Below are positions 38,666 through 63,994 of a stretch of 64,000 nucleotides of DNA, in pieces. The notes below the pieces were generated by a model, which was not told where the DNA came from, searched no databases, and was given only the letters and a program-made list of their open reading frames with translations. Made by a program: the position numbers and the translations under genes. The stretch comes from Morella rubra (lineage: Eukaryota; Streptophyta; Magnoliopsida; Fagales; Myricaceae): the NCBI GenBank assembly GCA_003952965.2, contig CM025851.1, positions 26,301,798 through 26,365,797 on the forward strand. The letters run 5' to 3'. Positions within the stretch are counted from its first letter, which is position 1. Each line of letters begins with the position of its first letter.

Positions 38666-41600
38666 GCTCTCGGTTCTTCACTTCTTATCCAAAAATTGGG
38701 ACCGATAAGCCCAAATCGCTTTAAATTTTGTGTTGTGGGTCTCTCTCCACCGGCTCTAGAAGGCCTCGGAATTGGGAACTCCGCCATTGCATTCGAGGTG
38801 GATGAGGTAATGCTCAGCTCAGCTTTGAAAAGCTTCCCGACCAACCACAGAAAACTCAGACAATTAGTTCACCGCAGTCAGCAGCGGCAAGTAGACTACT
38901 GACCTTTAGTTTCCAACCGGTGAAAGCCTACTAATTTTAAAAGTCAAAGGAATGCCTTCGTTTGTTAGGTGTTTTCTTCCGGCAGTTCAGGGAAAAGTCA
39001 CACCAGCAGAACTCTCTGTTTTTTCAAACGCTAATCCTACGCCATAAGATCCTATGACTTTCTTTTTCAACTCTATAATCATCTTTTTTCTAATAGGACA
39101 AGGGATGTGGGGGCTTTGCTTCTGGGCTAAGGCCTTGTTTGCCACCGACACACACATCGCTTTTCGCGCATGGAGAGAGCACTAAAATTCGTTCTCTAGG
39201 ATTATAGAAACTGTCCAAATTGAGAAGCATGGGCCATAGTGTGTTCCATGCATATCCAAATTAGGCATCTCTTGGTTTCAAAGATTAGAAACCCATATAG
39301 TGTCAAACAGTGCCGGGTTTTCGACAGTCCCAGATTGGAAGCAAAGCAAATGGTCATAATTTGTTGTCTAAGTCCTATGTCCTCTCTTTTTTTTCTTTTT
39401 CTTTTTGTCGTTAATGTCGGTAAAAAGTATGTAAAACGTGGAGAACATTTTTGTTACCCGTATACTACATCTACAAAAAACAAAAGATGTCTGCCGTAAA
39501 AGCTTTTTGTGGGGACTTGGTTAGAAAAAGAACCAAAAAAGAGTGGGAGGGTACCTAGAGAAAGAAAAGGAAACTTCGTTGGTGTCTATCCTTCATAAGA
39601 CGCCAGCTCAGAGCAAAGTGGGATAAGGTTCCAACAGCGGCAGCACAATTGTGCATTTCACTTCGGGAATTCAACAGCGAAGAGCCTCGATCATGTGTCG
39701 AGCCCGATAGGACAATTTTGTTTTTGGTATTCCCAATAATTGATTGAGCAGGTAGGTCCACGCCAGAGGGTTTGTTAAATAATATAAAATAAATTATTAC
39801 ATTCATTTTTTTTAATTAATTTCCATAGTATCTATCTAAACAGAAGTACTATTGAACTCAAAGCTTGACTTTATTTTAGTACTCGACTTAACTATCAAAA
39901 TGCTTAATAGGTGCACGGATCTATGAGTAGGAGTATTTGAAAAATGTCAAAGGTTTTTTTTTTTTTTTTCTAAAAATGATAAATGTTTTACCGTTTATAA
40001 AGAAACATTTTTTTTTGTTGCATAAATAGGAGCCATGTGATGGAGTTTTTTTTGTTACTCTCGCCCTTTTGAAGAAAAACTGGACAATAATGATAAAAAA
40101 GAAAGAAAAGAGGGGGCGTGGGTCCATGGAAATGGAACACCTTTGGCTAGAGAGGTCCCACCATCCAAGAAGAATCCTGAGCAATTATTTTCCACACATT
40201 TCAGTTCGCTCCATGGAAATGGAATTAAGGAGGATTAAGGCTGCTGGAAACCCATTTACAGAGGAGTTAATTTGTGTCGCGGTCCTCAGCCATTAAAGTG
40301 TGCAATCTTAATCTTTGGAATTGAATTTCAAATTGAATAGGCCCCCCAGAAATTTAAACAAATTGACATACATGTGCGGGCACTTGAACAGTGTTATCAA
40401 TAGATAAGAGGAAAAAAGGACTTCATTTCGTTTCTAGTCCTCGAATCTAGTGGCAGACACTGGTTTGGCTTCCTTTCCCTTTCGAGTCTGTGCAAATAGC
40501 ACATTATATGGACCTTTCACTATTATAACACGCAATAAATTTTATAAAATACCTCACCAAGAGAAACCGTTTTATTTATCCATTTGAGTTTACATCATGG
40601 TTGCTTGTTACGATGCTTCTTTTCAACCTAGATGCCTCTGGGTCTGATCAATTGAAAGACACTGAATACTTAAAAACTGTTTCTGAGAAAGAGCAGCGGG
40701 GGCAGCAGCATAAGCTGGGAAACTCCCTTTCTTCTTCGCAAGCTTGAAAATTTTCAGGTATTGTATAAGAGAGTTAGCTAGCTGCAGTTGGGGCGATAGC
40801 GGAGGGTCAGAGAATTGCTTCTTTTTCTAGCCCTTTCTGAGAGGCTTCCCAGCAAATAAAGAGTACTAACAGAGACAACTCAAGTCGGAAGTCCTAACCC
40901 CTGGTCTGCCCCTACCATCTTTTGCACGCGTAAAAGAAAATACAGTTTGAAATATTTGCACAGGTAGACGAATATTGCCAGACTTCGATCGGTCTTATAG
41001 ATAGAGGGTGCTGCTTCTGCCAATGTCCTTAGAGTAGGTTCGGAGTCTCTGATGCTCAATTGCCTTTCATAATTTGGTCGGTTCTAAGACATGCATGCAA
41101 ATTATAAAACGAAATACAATCTACTTGAGACCCATTTCCAGCCTTTGCATCTCAAACTGCTTCTTCATTGCAATGGTCCTATTATCAGGCTAATTTCTCC
41201 AATTATCTCTTTATTGTCTGATGAAGCATTGTGACCTGCCGCACGCAAGTGATGCCCTTGCTAGTTTTGGGTTATGATTAACCAAAAAGATAAGGATTTA
41301 ACCTCGCAGGTTAAACCTTGTCAAACATTGGTCCTAATAGAACAAACGTGTCTATCTCATGTCACCTAGGACCAAAATAGGTACCCCCACACCCAACCAA
41401 GAAGCGTCCTGACCGAAATTCTCCACATCGTACCAACACCATGAGCAGCCCAATCCAATTGAAACAGTTTGAGAAAAGAAAGAAAATCATTCTCTGTAGG
41501 GCATAAAGATTCCAGTGGTCAACCAAAAAAACTGTAATAGTTTATTCTCACTCCTTTGGCATTCAGAAAAAAAGGTGCTATGCTGAATATAAAATCAGAA

Positions 41601-41866
41601 TCGTTTCTACAAAACTATAGTACAAATAAACTTACTGGAGCGGATGATTCTACAAAATTCAGCCTAATCATCCAGCAGCATTCAGTCCCATCTTTTCCAT
41701 CGACTTCCCTGTCCCCAAGAAGTCACATCTCCTTCTACTTTCTAACATTTTACTTCAGCGCATAAACACGGCTTCTTGTAATCAATAAGGAAAAAAAAGT
41801 CAAAAAGAAGATGAAACATTCTTGCCATACAATGATACAAGTGGCAGCCAAATGGAGAATGTCACC
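38666..41866. other. Long intergenic stretch, no gene supported
   Basis: GC content rises at 38680-38900, where short frames exist on both strands (MAEFPIPRPSRAGGERP... on minus), but neither matches a family nor has supporting splice sites. T- and A-rich runs occur at 39955-39970 and 40005-40015. The last few hundred bases before 41867 are probably the 3' UTR of the DCL-like gene. Confidence 0.4.
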
Positions 41867-44501
41867 TTATACACTTCGCCTATGCCTTCGGAAATGTCTG
41901 AGAATGAAACTGTCAGCATATAGAGGATAATTCTTCCTGATCATGCCCTTTATGCATTTCCAATATGAAAAGTCAACAAGCTCTCCATCCTTTCGTACTA
42001 TGAACAAACAGCGTGACCTTTCAAATTCAGGATGATAGCCAACCTGTCAATCCAAAAGGAGAAATATGCTTCATTTCCAGTTCAACCACCAAATGAAATT
42101 TATAAGCATCCCCCATTTCTTTATATCTTGTAAAGAGATTCAATGCACAAGATTATTATACTTAAAAGGTTTGGAATAGAAACATGAGTCTGCCTTGATA
42201 ATCTAGACCCACACCTCAAAAGAAAAAGGCCACTGCCCTTGAGACCTACTGAATACTGCTATCTGCACCTGAATGTCAGGTGCCGTCATTTGGCAACAAG
42301 GTGTGGAAGCATGTGTGAGATGTAAAGACACAAGAAGTGAAAAAGGAATTAGAAGTAAGACTTCAATCAATCTGACGATAATCACGGGGCCAACACCCAT
42401 GGCTCCAAATTGTACACCCTTTGACACCATGAATTATGTTTTAGCTATCCACAGGTTTCCATTGAGTAGTATCCCTATTTCATAAGCTGAAGCTTGATTT
42501 AGAACCTTATCCATTTGTTCACAAAGACGATGAAGCTTTTTGGTAAGCTAAGCTAGATAATCCACACAGCAACGCTTGCATATATAAGGCTGTTAATTTG
42601 AGCTCAAAGTTCATTGCAGAAGTCAGAAAGCACATATATGTATTTAAAGTGTGTTACTGAGAATGGTGGCCAGCCTTTTCAAGTTAACCAAGCTTTTTGG
42701 TAAGGAACCAGAGAGAAAGAAAGAGAGAGAGATACTGTGATATAGTCGATCCCGCATCCAATCTTCTTCTCAGACTCAGGATGAAATGGAAGCAACCTCT
42801 CAAGAATGGTTCTCTCATGCTCCACACTTAGTCTATCTCCACTTTGATATCTGCATCAAGACTTTCCATTAGCTCATACTGAAAACTAGGAACATGAATG
42901 ACAAATAATACTGTAATCCTAATGAATGATCACTTAGTTACATTTAGATTTTTCTTAGTGAATAGTTCAAATACTCAGAGCATTTTTTTTCCTCTCTCTC
43001 TCTGTCTGTCTTCAGGGCAAATGCTGAGAAGTTTGCTTGAACTATACTTTGACTTTTATCCTCCACTAGGCCCATGGAGAAGAAAAAAATGTTGCCATAG
43101 GACAGACAATAACACCACAAATAAAGAAACGTACACCAAAAGAGGAGGACAACATGCAGCCAAATAACTTCCACTATCCTGGAGAATATTGAGTTGGAGT
43201 ACAGACATGCACTAATGAAAGGATTCAGCAGGACCAAGACTATGCTAAAAAGGCCAGTCCAATATTTCAGGGCCAAGGTAGCACTTAGTGCTTTGGAGAT
43301 TCTCTCTTTACCATGCATCCCATAATACATACTGAAACTAGTTTCTCTCCTTTTCTGTTTTACTTTTTCACTTCTTTTTTCGTTCTTTTTGGAAGAAAGA
43401 CAAAGTATATGGTAAAGTCCATACAATTTTATGTGCAACCATATACCAAGTAATCAACTGGGATAAAATTAAAAATCCTATATCGAAAATTTCAAACAAA
43501 GTGACAACAATAAATTATGAAAATGCAGAATGCAGTTGGCCTCTAAAATATCTAATAGTTTAAAAAGATTTCCTACAAAACCTAAATCTGCAAAAGTGTC
43601 CTAATTTGTGCAGCTCATCAAGTTCATTACAAGGCTGTCACGTACACTGCATAAATTACAAGGGATGCCTAAATTCAATCCAACAAATATCCACATCGAC
43701 CCAGCTTGTATCATGATATGCAATTAAATTTTCCCAATGACAACCAATAAACTACTTCTCCAGCCAAAAAGGACAATCAAATCAACTAAAACTCCGTGAT
43801 TTTTCCAATTCCTTGGACTCCGTTGATATATAGTGTCCTTACTTGAAGAAATGGTTTTCAGGCCTCAGCTACACTTCAACAACATTATGGTAAACCGTAT
43901 CTCTCCCTTCCCCCTTCTTTGTTTTCTTTCAAAGGTAATTCTAAGAACTTTCTGTCCTCCGTTAAAACATATTGCATTGAGTTCATTGCAACTGTTTTAT
44001 TGGGGCATGTTTGATTCTAAGGTATCGCGGAATCAAATGATTTTTTAAAGGAAGTCCCCGAAACGAAACCCATTATATTTTTCTCGGTCTATGAACTGAA
44101 TATAAAATAATTGAAAACTAAAAGAAAGCAGCGCCTTTTACTTACTTTCCAGAATGAAGAATCATCCGAACAAAGCCAACCAGAGGAACTGTGTCCTCCA
44201 AAATCCGGTCCTCCCAGTCGACCCATTTCTCCTCGTCCCCTTCCCCGTCCTCGTAATCCCTCTTCTCTACGCTCTCCTCTTCTTCGTCCGAAATCCCGCC
44301 CAAGTCCTTGTCCTGCGAGACAATCGGCTTCCTTAGCAAGTCCGACCCATAACCGTCCGCCCCGGTTTTTAGGGCACGGAGACCACGGGGAAGCGACACC
44401 GTCGGGAAGGAAGGGAATGACAGAATTACGGGTGGGAAGTGGAGAAGGATAGGGTCAGAGGGTAAGTGGATACGTGACGAGGGTCTGGATATCGAAGCCA
44501 T
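41867..44501 (-). CDS. DCL-like plastid protein (DUF3223)
   Basis: Three exons on the minus strand, 44501-44146, 42850-42736 and 42043-41867, join in phase to give 215 residues. Exons 2-3 hold a complete DUF3223/DCL core: ILHSGKYQSGDRLSVEHER, ERLLPFHPESEKKIGCGID, YITVGYHPEFERSRCLFIV, RKDGELVDFSYWKCIKG and YPLYADSFILRHFRRHRRS. The founding member, tomato DCL (defective chloroplasts and leaves), acts in plastid development and ribosomal RNA maturation. The N-terminus (MASISRPSSRIHLP..., Ser-rich, few acidic residues) looks like a plastid or mitochondrial transit peptide, followed by an acidic linker (SDEEEESVEKRDYEDGEGDE). An ATG two codons upstream (44507) is an alternative start. The frame is intact. 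Confidence 0.9.
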
Positions 44502-46560
44502 GGTCATCCCCCTTGCTTCTGCTGCTATTTTCTACTGCTTTAACTTGATGAGTTCTTGCACATGTTAGTTTAGACGTAGTAGAAGAAGGTTAACGGTCAC
44601 GTATTATCATCAGTTCATCACCACCGTCTAAATTGTCCGTACCACAGATATTCTCCTACCCAAACAGAGTAAAGAATGGGCCGGGTCTCGCACCTGGATC
44701 CATTTTGTGGGCCGGGTCTCCTGTGCTTTTGGACTGGGCTGAAAGTACTGGCCGAAAAGAATTCGATTTATCTCTCTCTCTTTCTTTTTTTATTTTTAAT
44801 TTTTTTTTGCGCGTGTGTGGATAAGCAAGTGGTGCACTCGTGGAACCACGTAAAGTCTTCGCGTCAATCCTTCCTCTCCTCTTTCTAGTCTCTTCGTAAT
44901 CATATAATTGTTTACGAAACAAATCACAACCACATCTAAGGGTTGGCTCAGGAAAGGCCAAAAAAAAAAAAAAAAAAAAAAAAAATCGAAAGGAGTAGGC
45001 TGCAAGGGAGGAGAAACCATCATGTAAGGAGGAGTCCCGTTGGACCAGTCCGTGATAGTCAGCTACGACCAAGACTTGTTGAATAGAAGATTCATTACCT
45101 TTTTAGAATCGGTCTGTTTGAACCAGTTGTGAAGCATCTTCCTCGGAAATTGATTTGTTCTCTTAGTGGACTTTAGTAGGTGGTACCTACAACCTACCCC
45201 TTAATGGATCCGTCCTACAATTTATGTGAGTTACCATATATAAATCATTTTTGTTTGACACTTTCATGAGTGGCACATTATGCTGAACCCACATTCCTAG
45301 GAGATACATTTTTTTTTTTTTTTTGCTTTTTTCCATTTCGAAATTTGGGTAAAAGCATTCTAATCAATTATCAATTGGTCAATTTCTACTTAAAAAAGGA
45401 CATTATGTTGGTTTCTTTCACAACAAAAAAAACTTGGATTTCAAAAGTAAATTAATTTTTTCTTTTAGTATTGAGAGAAATTCGTTATCCTAATTTTTTG
45501 TATCGATTGAGGATGAATCTAACGCAATTGATAAATGCATTAACTTGATTGGAAAAGTACAATAAAATCTTGAAAACTCAAACCAATCGCAACTCAAGTA
45601 TCAAATAAGTTACCGATTTGCTTCGAGACATTGAGATGCAACCTAGGCTCATTTATTAAATATTCTAAAAAAATTTTAAAAATAAAGAGAGAAAATATTT
45701 GATGAAATATTTTTATATAAAAAAGTATTGAAATTGGTGTAAACAATTATTAAAATTTATGTAAAATATTTGAGTTTTTGATGTTTTGGCCATAAAAATT
45801 TTTTGACTATGATGTTGTTCAGTTAGTGTGTATTGTGAGAATTTTTAAGTGATGTTAATTTTATTAGTATGCGTGTTGTAGTTGTTTTTAAGTGATGTTA
45901 AAAAACATGTTCGATTTGTGTATTCTCAGGATTTAAAAAAATTTTAGAATGTGAAAAAACTGAACAACATCTATATTTGCTTTGGTTTTGAAATTATATT
46001 TTGTGTAATAATTAAGATAATTTTTTATTTTTTATTTGTTAGAGACAATATAAAATTTGGTGAAAAGTTTTTTAAGAGTTATTGAAATTTGTAAAAAGTT
46101 ATTAAAATTTGTATAAAAAATATTATAATTGATAAAAAAATGAATGTAAATTTTTTTTTTGAGATTTCTTATGGCCAAACATAGCCTCGATTCTTTGAAT
46201 TTCTAAAAACCGGTCTGAAATTTTTTCTCGCCAGCCTATCACCTTAGACTTATCTTTTTCACGTAAAGCTGGAGCACGTTACACGGTCTCCCGTCGTGAA
46301 TCTTACATTTTTGCACATAAGTGTCCCCAGTTTGACTCAGGACCACAGAAAATTCCATGAGTCTGGAGGTCTATTAAACATAACTCAGTCCGGGACGAGA
46401 CTTTCTGTATTCACTGCTGGCAATTCAGAAATGCTCAACCCTATTCTCCTTTTCAACGCGTGGTTTACACTACCCAATCACGAAGCCCTTAATGTCAGAC
46501 GTGGAAGACTGAATTCCACGCTAAATATCAGATCGTACTGAGGGCCATCTGGCTTATAGA
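44502..46560. other. Intergenic between DCL-like gene and NDR kinase
   Basis: The two genes diverge, so both promoters lie in this interval. It has a ~27-base A-run at 44959-44985, a T-run at 45309-45324 and AT-rich sequence from 45640 to 46190. No gene or transposon was recognised. Confidence 0.4.
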
Positions 46561-47039
46561 TCTCCGCCGACACATCCAACACCCAAAACGACCCAATCTT
46601 TCCTCTTTCTTCTCTCTCTCTCTAAAAGGTCAGAAGCGGAGTGGAAGGAAATGTTTCCAGGATTCCAACTCGTGTGAGGATAACGATGGCGTCGATCGCA
46701 CTCCTTCCCCTAATATTCTGACAACAACATAAAATACAGTAAAAAAGCGAATGAAGTATTTGAAAATTAAATGGAAACAGAACAGATCCAAGATAGGACA
46801 GCCTTGCGTGCGCCGTATATATGGATGCCAGTTCATCCTCTATTTCATTAAACGCTGCATTCCTCTCTCTCTCTCTCTCTCTATCTCTCGTTTTCACAAA
46901 CACTCCGAGCCCCCCCTAGATCTCTCCTCGCAACTATTTAGGTTCCGTGGACAAAATGCTTCTCTGATTGTATCCTTTGAAGCTTGGGGATTGATTCAAT
47001 TGTGGTTTTTCTTTGGTAAGGGTGTAGCGGAGGGGGATA
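46561..47039 (+). promoter_or_regulatory. NDR kinase 5' region with CT-rich leader
   Basis: CT tracts at 46609-46623 and (CT)n at 46861-46885, with a downstream TTCTCTGATTG and a purine-rich AGCGGAGGGGGATA directly before the ATG, are typical of a plant 5' UTR. TATATATGGATG at 46815 could hold a TATA box. The precise start is not visible. Confidence 0.4.
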
Positions 47040-59152
<12,113 letters not shown>

Positions 59153-59809
59153 GTTTTAATGTCTTTGTTCTGCTTCAATTGGATTATTATTTTTTGCATC
59201 GTAAACAAAGAAGATGCTACCAAACGAGACCAGTTTAGGTGAGAGTAGCTACGTGAATAAGGTGAACATCGTGAGCGAAATTCTTTGGTTCCCCACAACA
59301 CCCCCCCCCCCCCCTCCAACCAAATATATTCAATGTATAAGAGAAACTATAAAGCCAATAGAAGTTCAAAATGTGTAGGCTGAGGAGCAAGAAGCTGAAA
59401 TTGGACTTTACATTTTGCCTCTACATGGAATGTAACATACAACAATCAGCTCATTCAATTTTGTCTGTTGAAATGTATCTGTTTCTACTTGTACTCTTCT
59501 TTTTGTTTTTTTTTCTCGATGAATGCTTCGGACATTGTGTTCACTTTGTAGAAGTAAAACACAAAATGTTTATTTATAATGTGGTCTTTTGCCACTCCGG
59601 ACATTCATACGAGGGTTGATGTTTGATGCCAATATTCAAAATTCGCATTATAAAAGGAAAAGGGAGAGAAAAAAAAGTAGAGCTTTGGAAGAAAATACTA
59701 ATACTTCCCTTGTACTTCGATAGCGGGGTCAATTAAGTCATTTTGTTTTATGTTTAAATAATTTCCTCTCATATATTAGATATTTGATAAATTACACCTC
59801 AAAACTGTT
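59153..59809 (+). other. NDR 3' UTR and flank
   Basis: Follows the kinase stop codon. It includes a C-run of about 15 at 59301-59315 and T-rich tracts. No gene was seen. Confidence 0.45.
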
Positions 59810-60243
59810 ACAAATTGTAAACTGGAACCCAATTACTTGTATTAATTGATAGAGACAAGGACATGATAAAGTCTATTCGAGGTGGTTGACCTCCATTCTT
59901 ACAACGCAGATTCCACTTTTTCGATATCAAACCTAATGAAGAAAGAAGACTATATCTAATGCTACCCATAGACGGGCTGGACCAGAAACTAACAAGCTAG
60001 AAGCCTAATACCACTGAATTAAATCTAAGTGGGCTGCAGCCCACTTCTTAACTGAAAGACACTAAGCCCAGACACTAAAACCCAGCCCATAACATAACTA
60101 AGCCACCTGGACATGAGCAAATATTCAAACTCAATCTACGAACTCGCAGACAACTCGCAGACTTGTTGATAGTCGACATTCACCCTTCTCTGAATCAAGA
60201 ACGCGCCTTTCCTTCCTCTTCTCAGCGCTAACAGCCATAACAA
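59810..60243 (-). mobile_element. Putative 3' LTR of the chromovirus
   Basis: On the minus strand the integrase/chromodomain region is followed by a purine-rich tract (AAGGGATGGGGCA) and then TGTTATGGCTGTTAGCGCTG, a plausible LTR start at about 60243. A possible end is ...CAATTTGTAACA near 59810. The matching 5' LTR would be outside the window, so the borders are tentative. Confidence 0.4.
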
Positions 60244-60332
60244 TGCCCCATCCCTTAGAACACCTTGCCCGCAAGGTGGGGAAAATCACGTTGGAGCTAG
60301 AACAGACGCTCCCAAGTTGCATCATCGGTGGA

Positions 60333-61674
60333 TTATCCTTGCCATTGGACTAGCAGTTCAGTCACCGCACGGTTAGCAAACTTAGCCATGCGCCGATCTA
60401 GGACAGACACTGGTTCGGGACGAAGATTGTCGTGAGAGTCAACTAGAGGGAGATCTAGAAGGGGTGTGACTGTTGAGCCGACGTGGGGCTTCAGTTGGGA
60501 GACGTGGAATACCGGGTGGATTGAGGACCCCGGCGGTAGATCAAGGCGATATGCCACTGCTCCAACCCGAGCTAGCACTGGAAATGGTCCATAGAAGCGA
60601 GGAAAGAGTTTTTGGTTGTGCCGTTGCTTGACTGACAACTGACGGTAGGGCTGGAGACGAAGGTACACATGATCCCCCACTTTGAATTCCCTCTCTCTGC
60701 GTTTTAGATCTGCATACTTCTTTATTCGATTTTGTGCTTTTAGGAGATTCTCACGAAGCAAGGATAGAATCTGGTCGTGGGTTTTCAAGGTCTCCTCCAC
60801 GGCCTCGACTGCAGTTGTGCCCGGTTTATACGCTGGAATTTGAGGAGGTAAATACCCGTACACTGCCTCGAATGGAGTCATTTTAGAGGAAAAATTAATG
60901 CTTGTGTTGTGGTGCCATTCGACCAGTGCTAACCATGAGACCCAGCCCTTAGGCTTATCCCCAATCATGCATCTCAGATAGCTTTCAGTACATTTGTTTA
61001 TTGCTTCGGTTTGACCGTCCGTTTGAGGATGGTAGGCCGTACTGTAGTTTAGCTGAACCTCTTGCATTTTGAACATCTCCTGCCAAAATTTGCTTGCAAA
61101 GACGGGTCTCTGTCAGAGACTATGGTTTGGGGAAGTCCATGTAGCCTAAAAACATGCTGGAGGAAGGCTTGGGCCACTAGCTTGGCTGTATAGGGATGCT
61201 TTAGAGGTATGAATGGCTGTATTTAGTGAACCGGTCCACAACCACGTAGATAACACTAAATCCATGTGAATTGGGCAGCCCCTCAATAAAGTCCATAGAG
61301 ATGTCAGTCCACGGTTTTTGAGAGATTGGAAGTGGTTGTAGTAATCCAGCGGGTAACACAATCTCATACTTGTTTTGTTGGCAAATCCTGCATTGTTTAA
61401 TATAGGATCTGATCTCCCTCTTCATCCCCTTCCAATAAAAGTTCCTCTTGGCCTGCTGATAGGTTTTCTCATAACCTGCATGTCCTCCCACTGGACTGTC
61501 ATGATTCATCTGACAAATCTGCTCCTTGAGGGTTGGATTATCCCCCACATAAATTCGGCCTTTGTAGAACAACAGCCCATTACTCACCGTGTACTTTAAG
61601 GGGTTGAGTTTTCCAGCTTGCAATTGGCCCACTAAATCTTGGATTTGACTGTCAGTAGAGTTAGCCACACTCAA
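60333..61674 (-). pseudogene. Chromovirus integrase and chromodomain
   Basis: The piece 61674-61201 has the His/Cys integrase zinc module (H..H of DSPVGGHAGYEKT, then CRICQQNKYE) and the start of the catalytic core (PWTDISMDFIEGLPNS, VVDRFTKYSH). A one-base loss near 61110 shifts the frame inside SDRDPVFASKFW. The piece 61076-60333 continues YHPQTDGQTEAIN with the third acidic residue of the D,D-35-E triad, then GPFPV and HPVFHVSQLK of the C-terminal module, and the chromodomain start. A stop at 60330 cuts the chromodomain. Confidence 0.88.
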
Positions 61675-62415
61675 CTCCTCAATCCAAGTAGCTACCGGAA
61701 ATGAAATAGCATGTAATTCACCATTTTCCTCTGTTGTTCCCTCCTCATATTTTCTGGAGAGAGCATCAGCGACCTTGTTATCCCTACCGTGTTTATATTC
61801 AACCAGGAAATCATATCCTAGGAGCTTGGTTACCTACTTTTGCTGCAGTGGAGTCCCCACCTTCTGTTATAGGAGGTGTTTTAAACTTTGTTGGTCAGTT
61901 TTGACCTTAAAAGTTTGTCCCAATAAATACGGTTGCCATTTCCTAATTGCACTCACCAATGCTAGGAGCTCCCTTTCGTAAGTGGACATGGACAACATTC
62001 TTCCTTTTAAAGCCTTGCCGAAGTACGCTAGAGGCTGACCCTCTTACATCAGTACAGCCCCTATACCACTCCCTGAGGCATCACACTCAATCACAAATGT
62101 CTTAGTAAAATCTGGAAGGGCCAAAACTGGTGGGCTGGTGACAGCTTGTTTGAGCTTCGAAAATGCTTCTATGGCCTCGTCATCCCACACAAAGCCATTC
62201 TTTTTAAGCATGTTGGTTAAAGGAGCTGTTATTCCCCCATATCCCTTAATAAACTTCCAGTAATACCCTGTAAGACCAAGAAATCCTCTTAAGGATTTGA
62301 TTGGCTTAGGAAGAGTCCAATCCAACATTGTCTGCAACTTAGACGGGTCTGCTCGTACCCTCTGGGCAGAAATCAAATGGCCTAAATAATCAATTTCTTC
62401 AAAGCAAACCTGCAC
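61675..62415 (-). pseudogene. Chromovirus RNase H and connection
   Basis: From 62415: DYLGHLISAQRVRADPSKLQ, LRGFLGLTGYYWKFIKGYG, then FVIECDASGSGIGAVLM followed by a stop at 62044. Beyond it the RNase H continues with KALKGRMLSMSTYERELLAL and DQQSLKHLL, with further stops near 61850. Known gypsy RT-RNase H order. Confidence 0.85.
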
Positions 62416-63233
62416 TTTGACAACTTTGTAAACAGCCTATGCTCTTGTAGGACCCTCAAGGTCAGTTCTAAGTGTTGTAGGTGTTCTTTATTGCTGCCAC
62501 TATATATCAAACTATCGTAAAAAAAAACTAGGATAAACTTTCTCAAATAAGGCCTAAAAACTTCATTCATGAATGATTGAAAAGTGGAGGGTGCATTAGT
62601 GAGTCCAAAGGGCATCACAAGGAACTCATAGTGTCCCTCATGAGTCCTGAATGCAGTTTTAGGTATATCCTCCTCCCTTACTCTGATTTGGTGATAACTG
62701 GATCGTAGATCGAGTTTAGAAAATACCCTAGCTCTATGTAGCTCATCAAGTAACTCATCAATTACGGGGATAGAGAACTTATCTTTTACTGTAGCATTGT
62801 TAAGAGCTCTGTAGTCCACACAAAGTCGCCAACTACCATCTGCCTTACGCACTAACAACACGAGGGAGGAAAATGGGCTTTGTGAAGCTCGAATAACCCC
62901 TGAGCCCAGCAGTTCATAGACTATTTTCTCTATCTCATCCTTCTGAAAATAAGCATAACGGTAGGGCCTCACACTAACTTGCTGCACCCCATCTTTCAAC
63001 ACTATCGCATGATCATGAGATCTCTTAAGAGGCAACCCCTTGGGTTCCTCAAACACCCCTGAAAAGCGCTGTAACAGATCTGCCATATTAGATTCACACT
63101 GCTGATTCAAGTTGGCAAACTCTCCTTCCACCACCAGCTGCATAATAAGCCCTCTTCTCTTTCCCTTAGGAAGCTTCCACTTGACAGATTCTTGCATGAA
63201 GTGAGAAGCCACTAAGCCTCGTAATAGGATCAC
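62382..63233 (-). pseudogene. Chromovirus reverse transcriptase
   Basis: 283 codons read RT motifs in order: VRPYRYAYFQKDEIEKIV, GVIRASQSPFSSLVLLVRK, DGSWRLCVDYRALN, IPVIDELLDEL, FSKLDLRSSYHQIRV, TAFRTHEGHYEFLVMPFGLT and NAPSTFQSFMN. The catalytic YxDD-type box that should read FFDD reads FFYDS, losing a metal-binding aspartate, so the enzyme is inactive. Confidence 0.9.
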
Positions 63234-63439
63234 TTGCTGCCCTTATTGGAATTGCATGGTCAAATCACTAAAATTTCACAAAATAGTCCCAAGGGTTTTT
63301 AACCAATGAACCCTTAAAACCATGTCACAACCCCCTAATACCAAAACATAGGCATCAGCAGCAAAAGTATGCCCATGGAGTCGTAATTTCAGATTACTCA
63401 ATTTACCCTCACTCTTCACCTTCTCCCCATTAGCCACTG

Positions 63440-63994
63440 TTACAGCCAACATATGGTAGAATCAACTGGTATTTGGGCTCTCTTAACCACAGCGGGGTCT
63501 ACAAAATTGTGGGTACTCCCACTGTCAATAAGTATCACCAACTCTTGGTTATGTACTTTGCCTTGAACTCTCATTGTTCTAGAAGTTCCAGAACCTGTGA
63601 TAGCATGTACTGAAATGTTGGGATTGTCCTCATTATCTTCTACCTCCACCACTTCCTCCACTCATACTTCTGGAGCATCCTCATCCACCTCTTCTATCCC
63701 TTCCACCATGAACAACTTCAAATTTGGGCATTTATGCCCAGGATTCCACTTTGAATCACAATGATAGCAGAGCCCTTTATCCCGTCTCTCTCTCATTTGC
63801 TTGGGTGAGATACGTTGGACTCTCACACTTGGTTTAGTACTAGATCCAGCAGCATTACTTCCTGTGGAAAGTGTGGGAAGATTACTACTCATTGTTCGGA
63901 CAGATTTCCTTCCAGCCACTAAGCACTCCTCTTGCATCTTGGCTAAAGCAAAGGCTCTCTGAATGTTATTTGGATTGAGCATTTTGATAGACAA
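63440..63994 (-). pseudogene. Chromovirus gag zinc knuckle and protease
   Basis: From 63994 the frame has a gag C-terminus with a CCHC knuckle (CYHCDSKWNPGHKC), a stop near 63662, then the aspartic protease with the catalytic box LVILIDSGSTHNFVDP. The gag start lies outside the window. Confidence 0.85.

Noticed and set aside
38644..38902. Overlapping frames on both strands (MAEFPIPRPS..., MGPISPNRFK...)
   Set aside because: The minus frame has a good start context, but no family match, no neighbouring exon, and it runs into a MITE terminus.
42944..43438. 164-codon minus-strand frame between exons 1 and 2 of the DCL-like gene
   Set aside because: Lies wholly inside intron 1, is hydrophobic and low-complexity, and has no similarity to known proteins.
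44111..44452. Plus-strand proline/arginine-rich frame
   Set aside because: Antisense of the DCL-like first exon; composition reflects the Ser/Pro-rich transit peptide codons.
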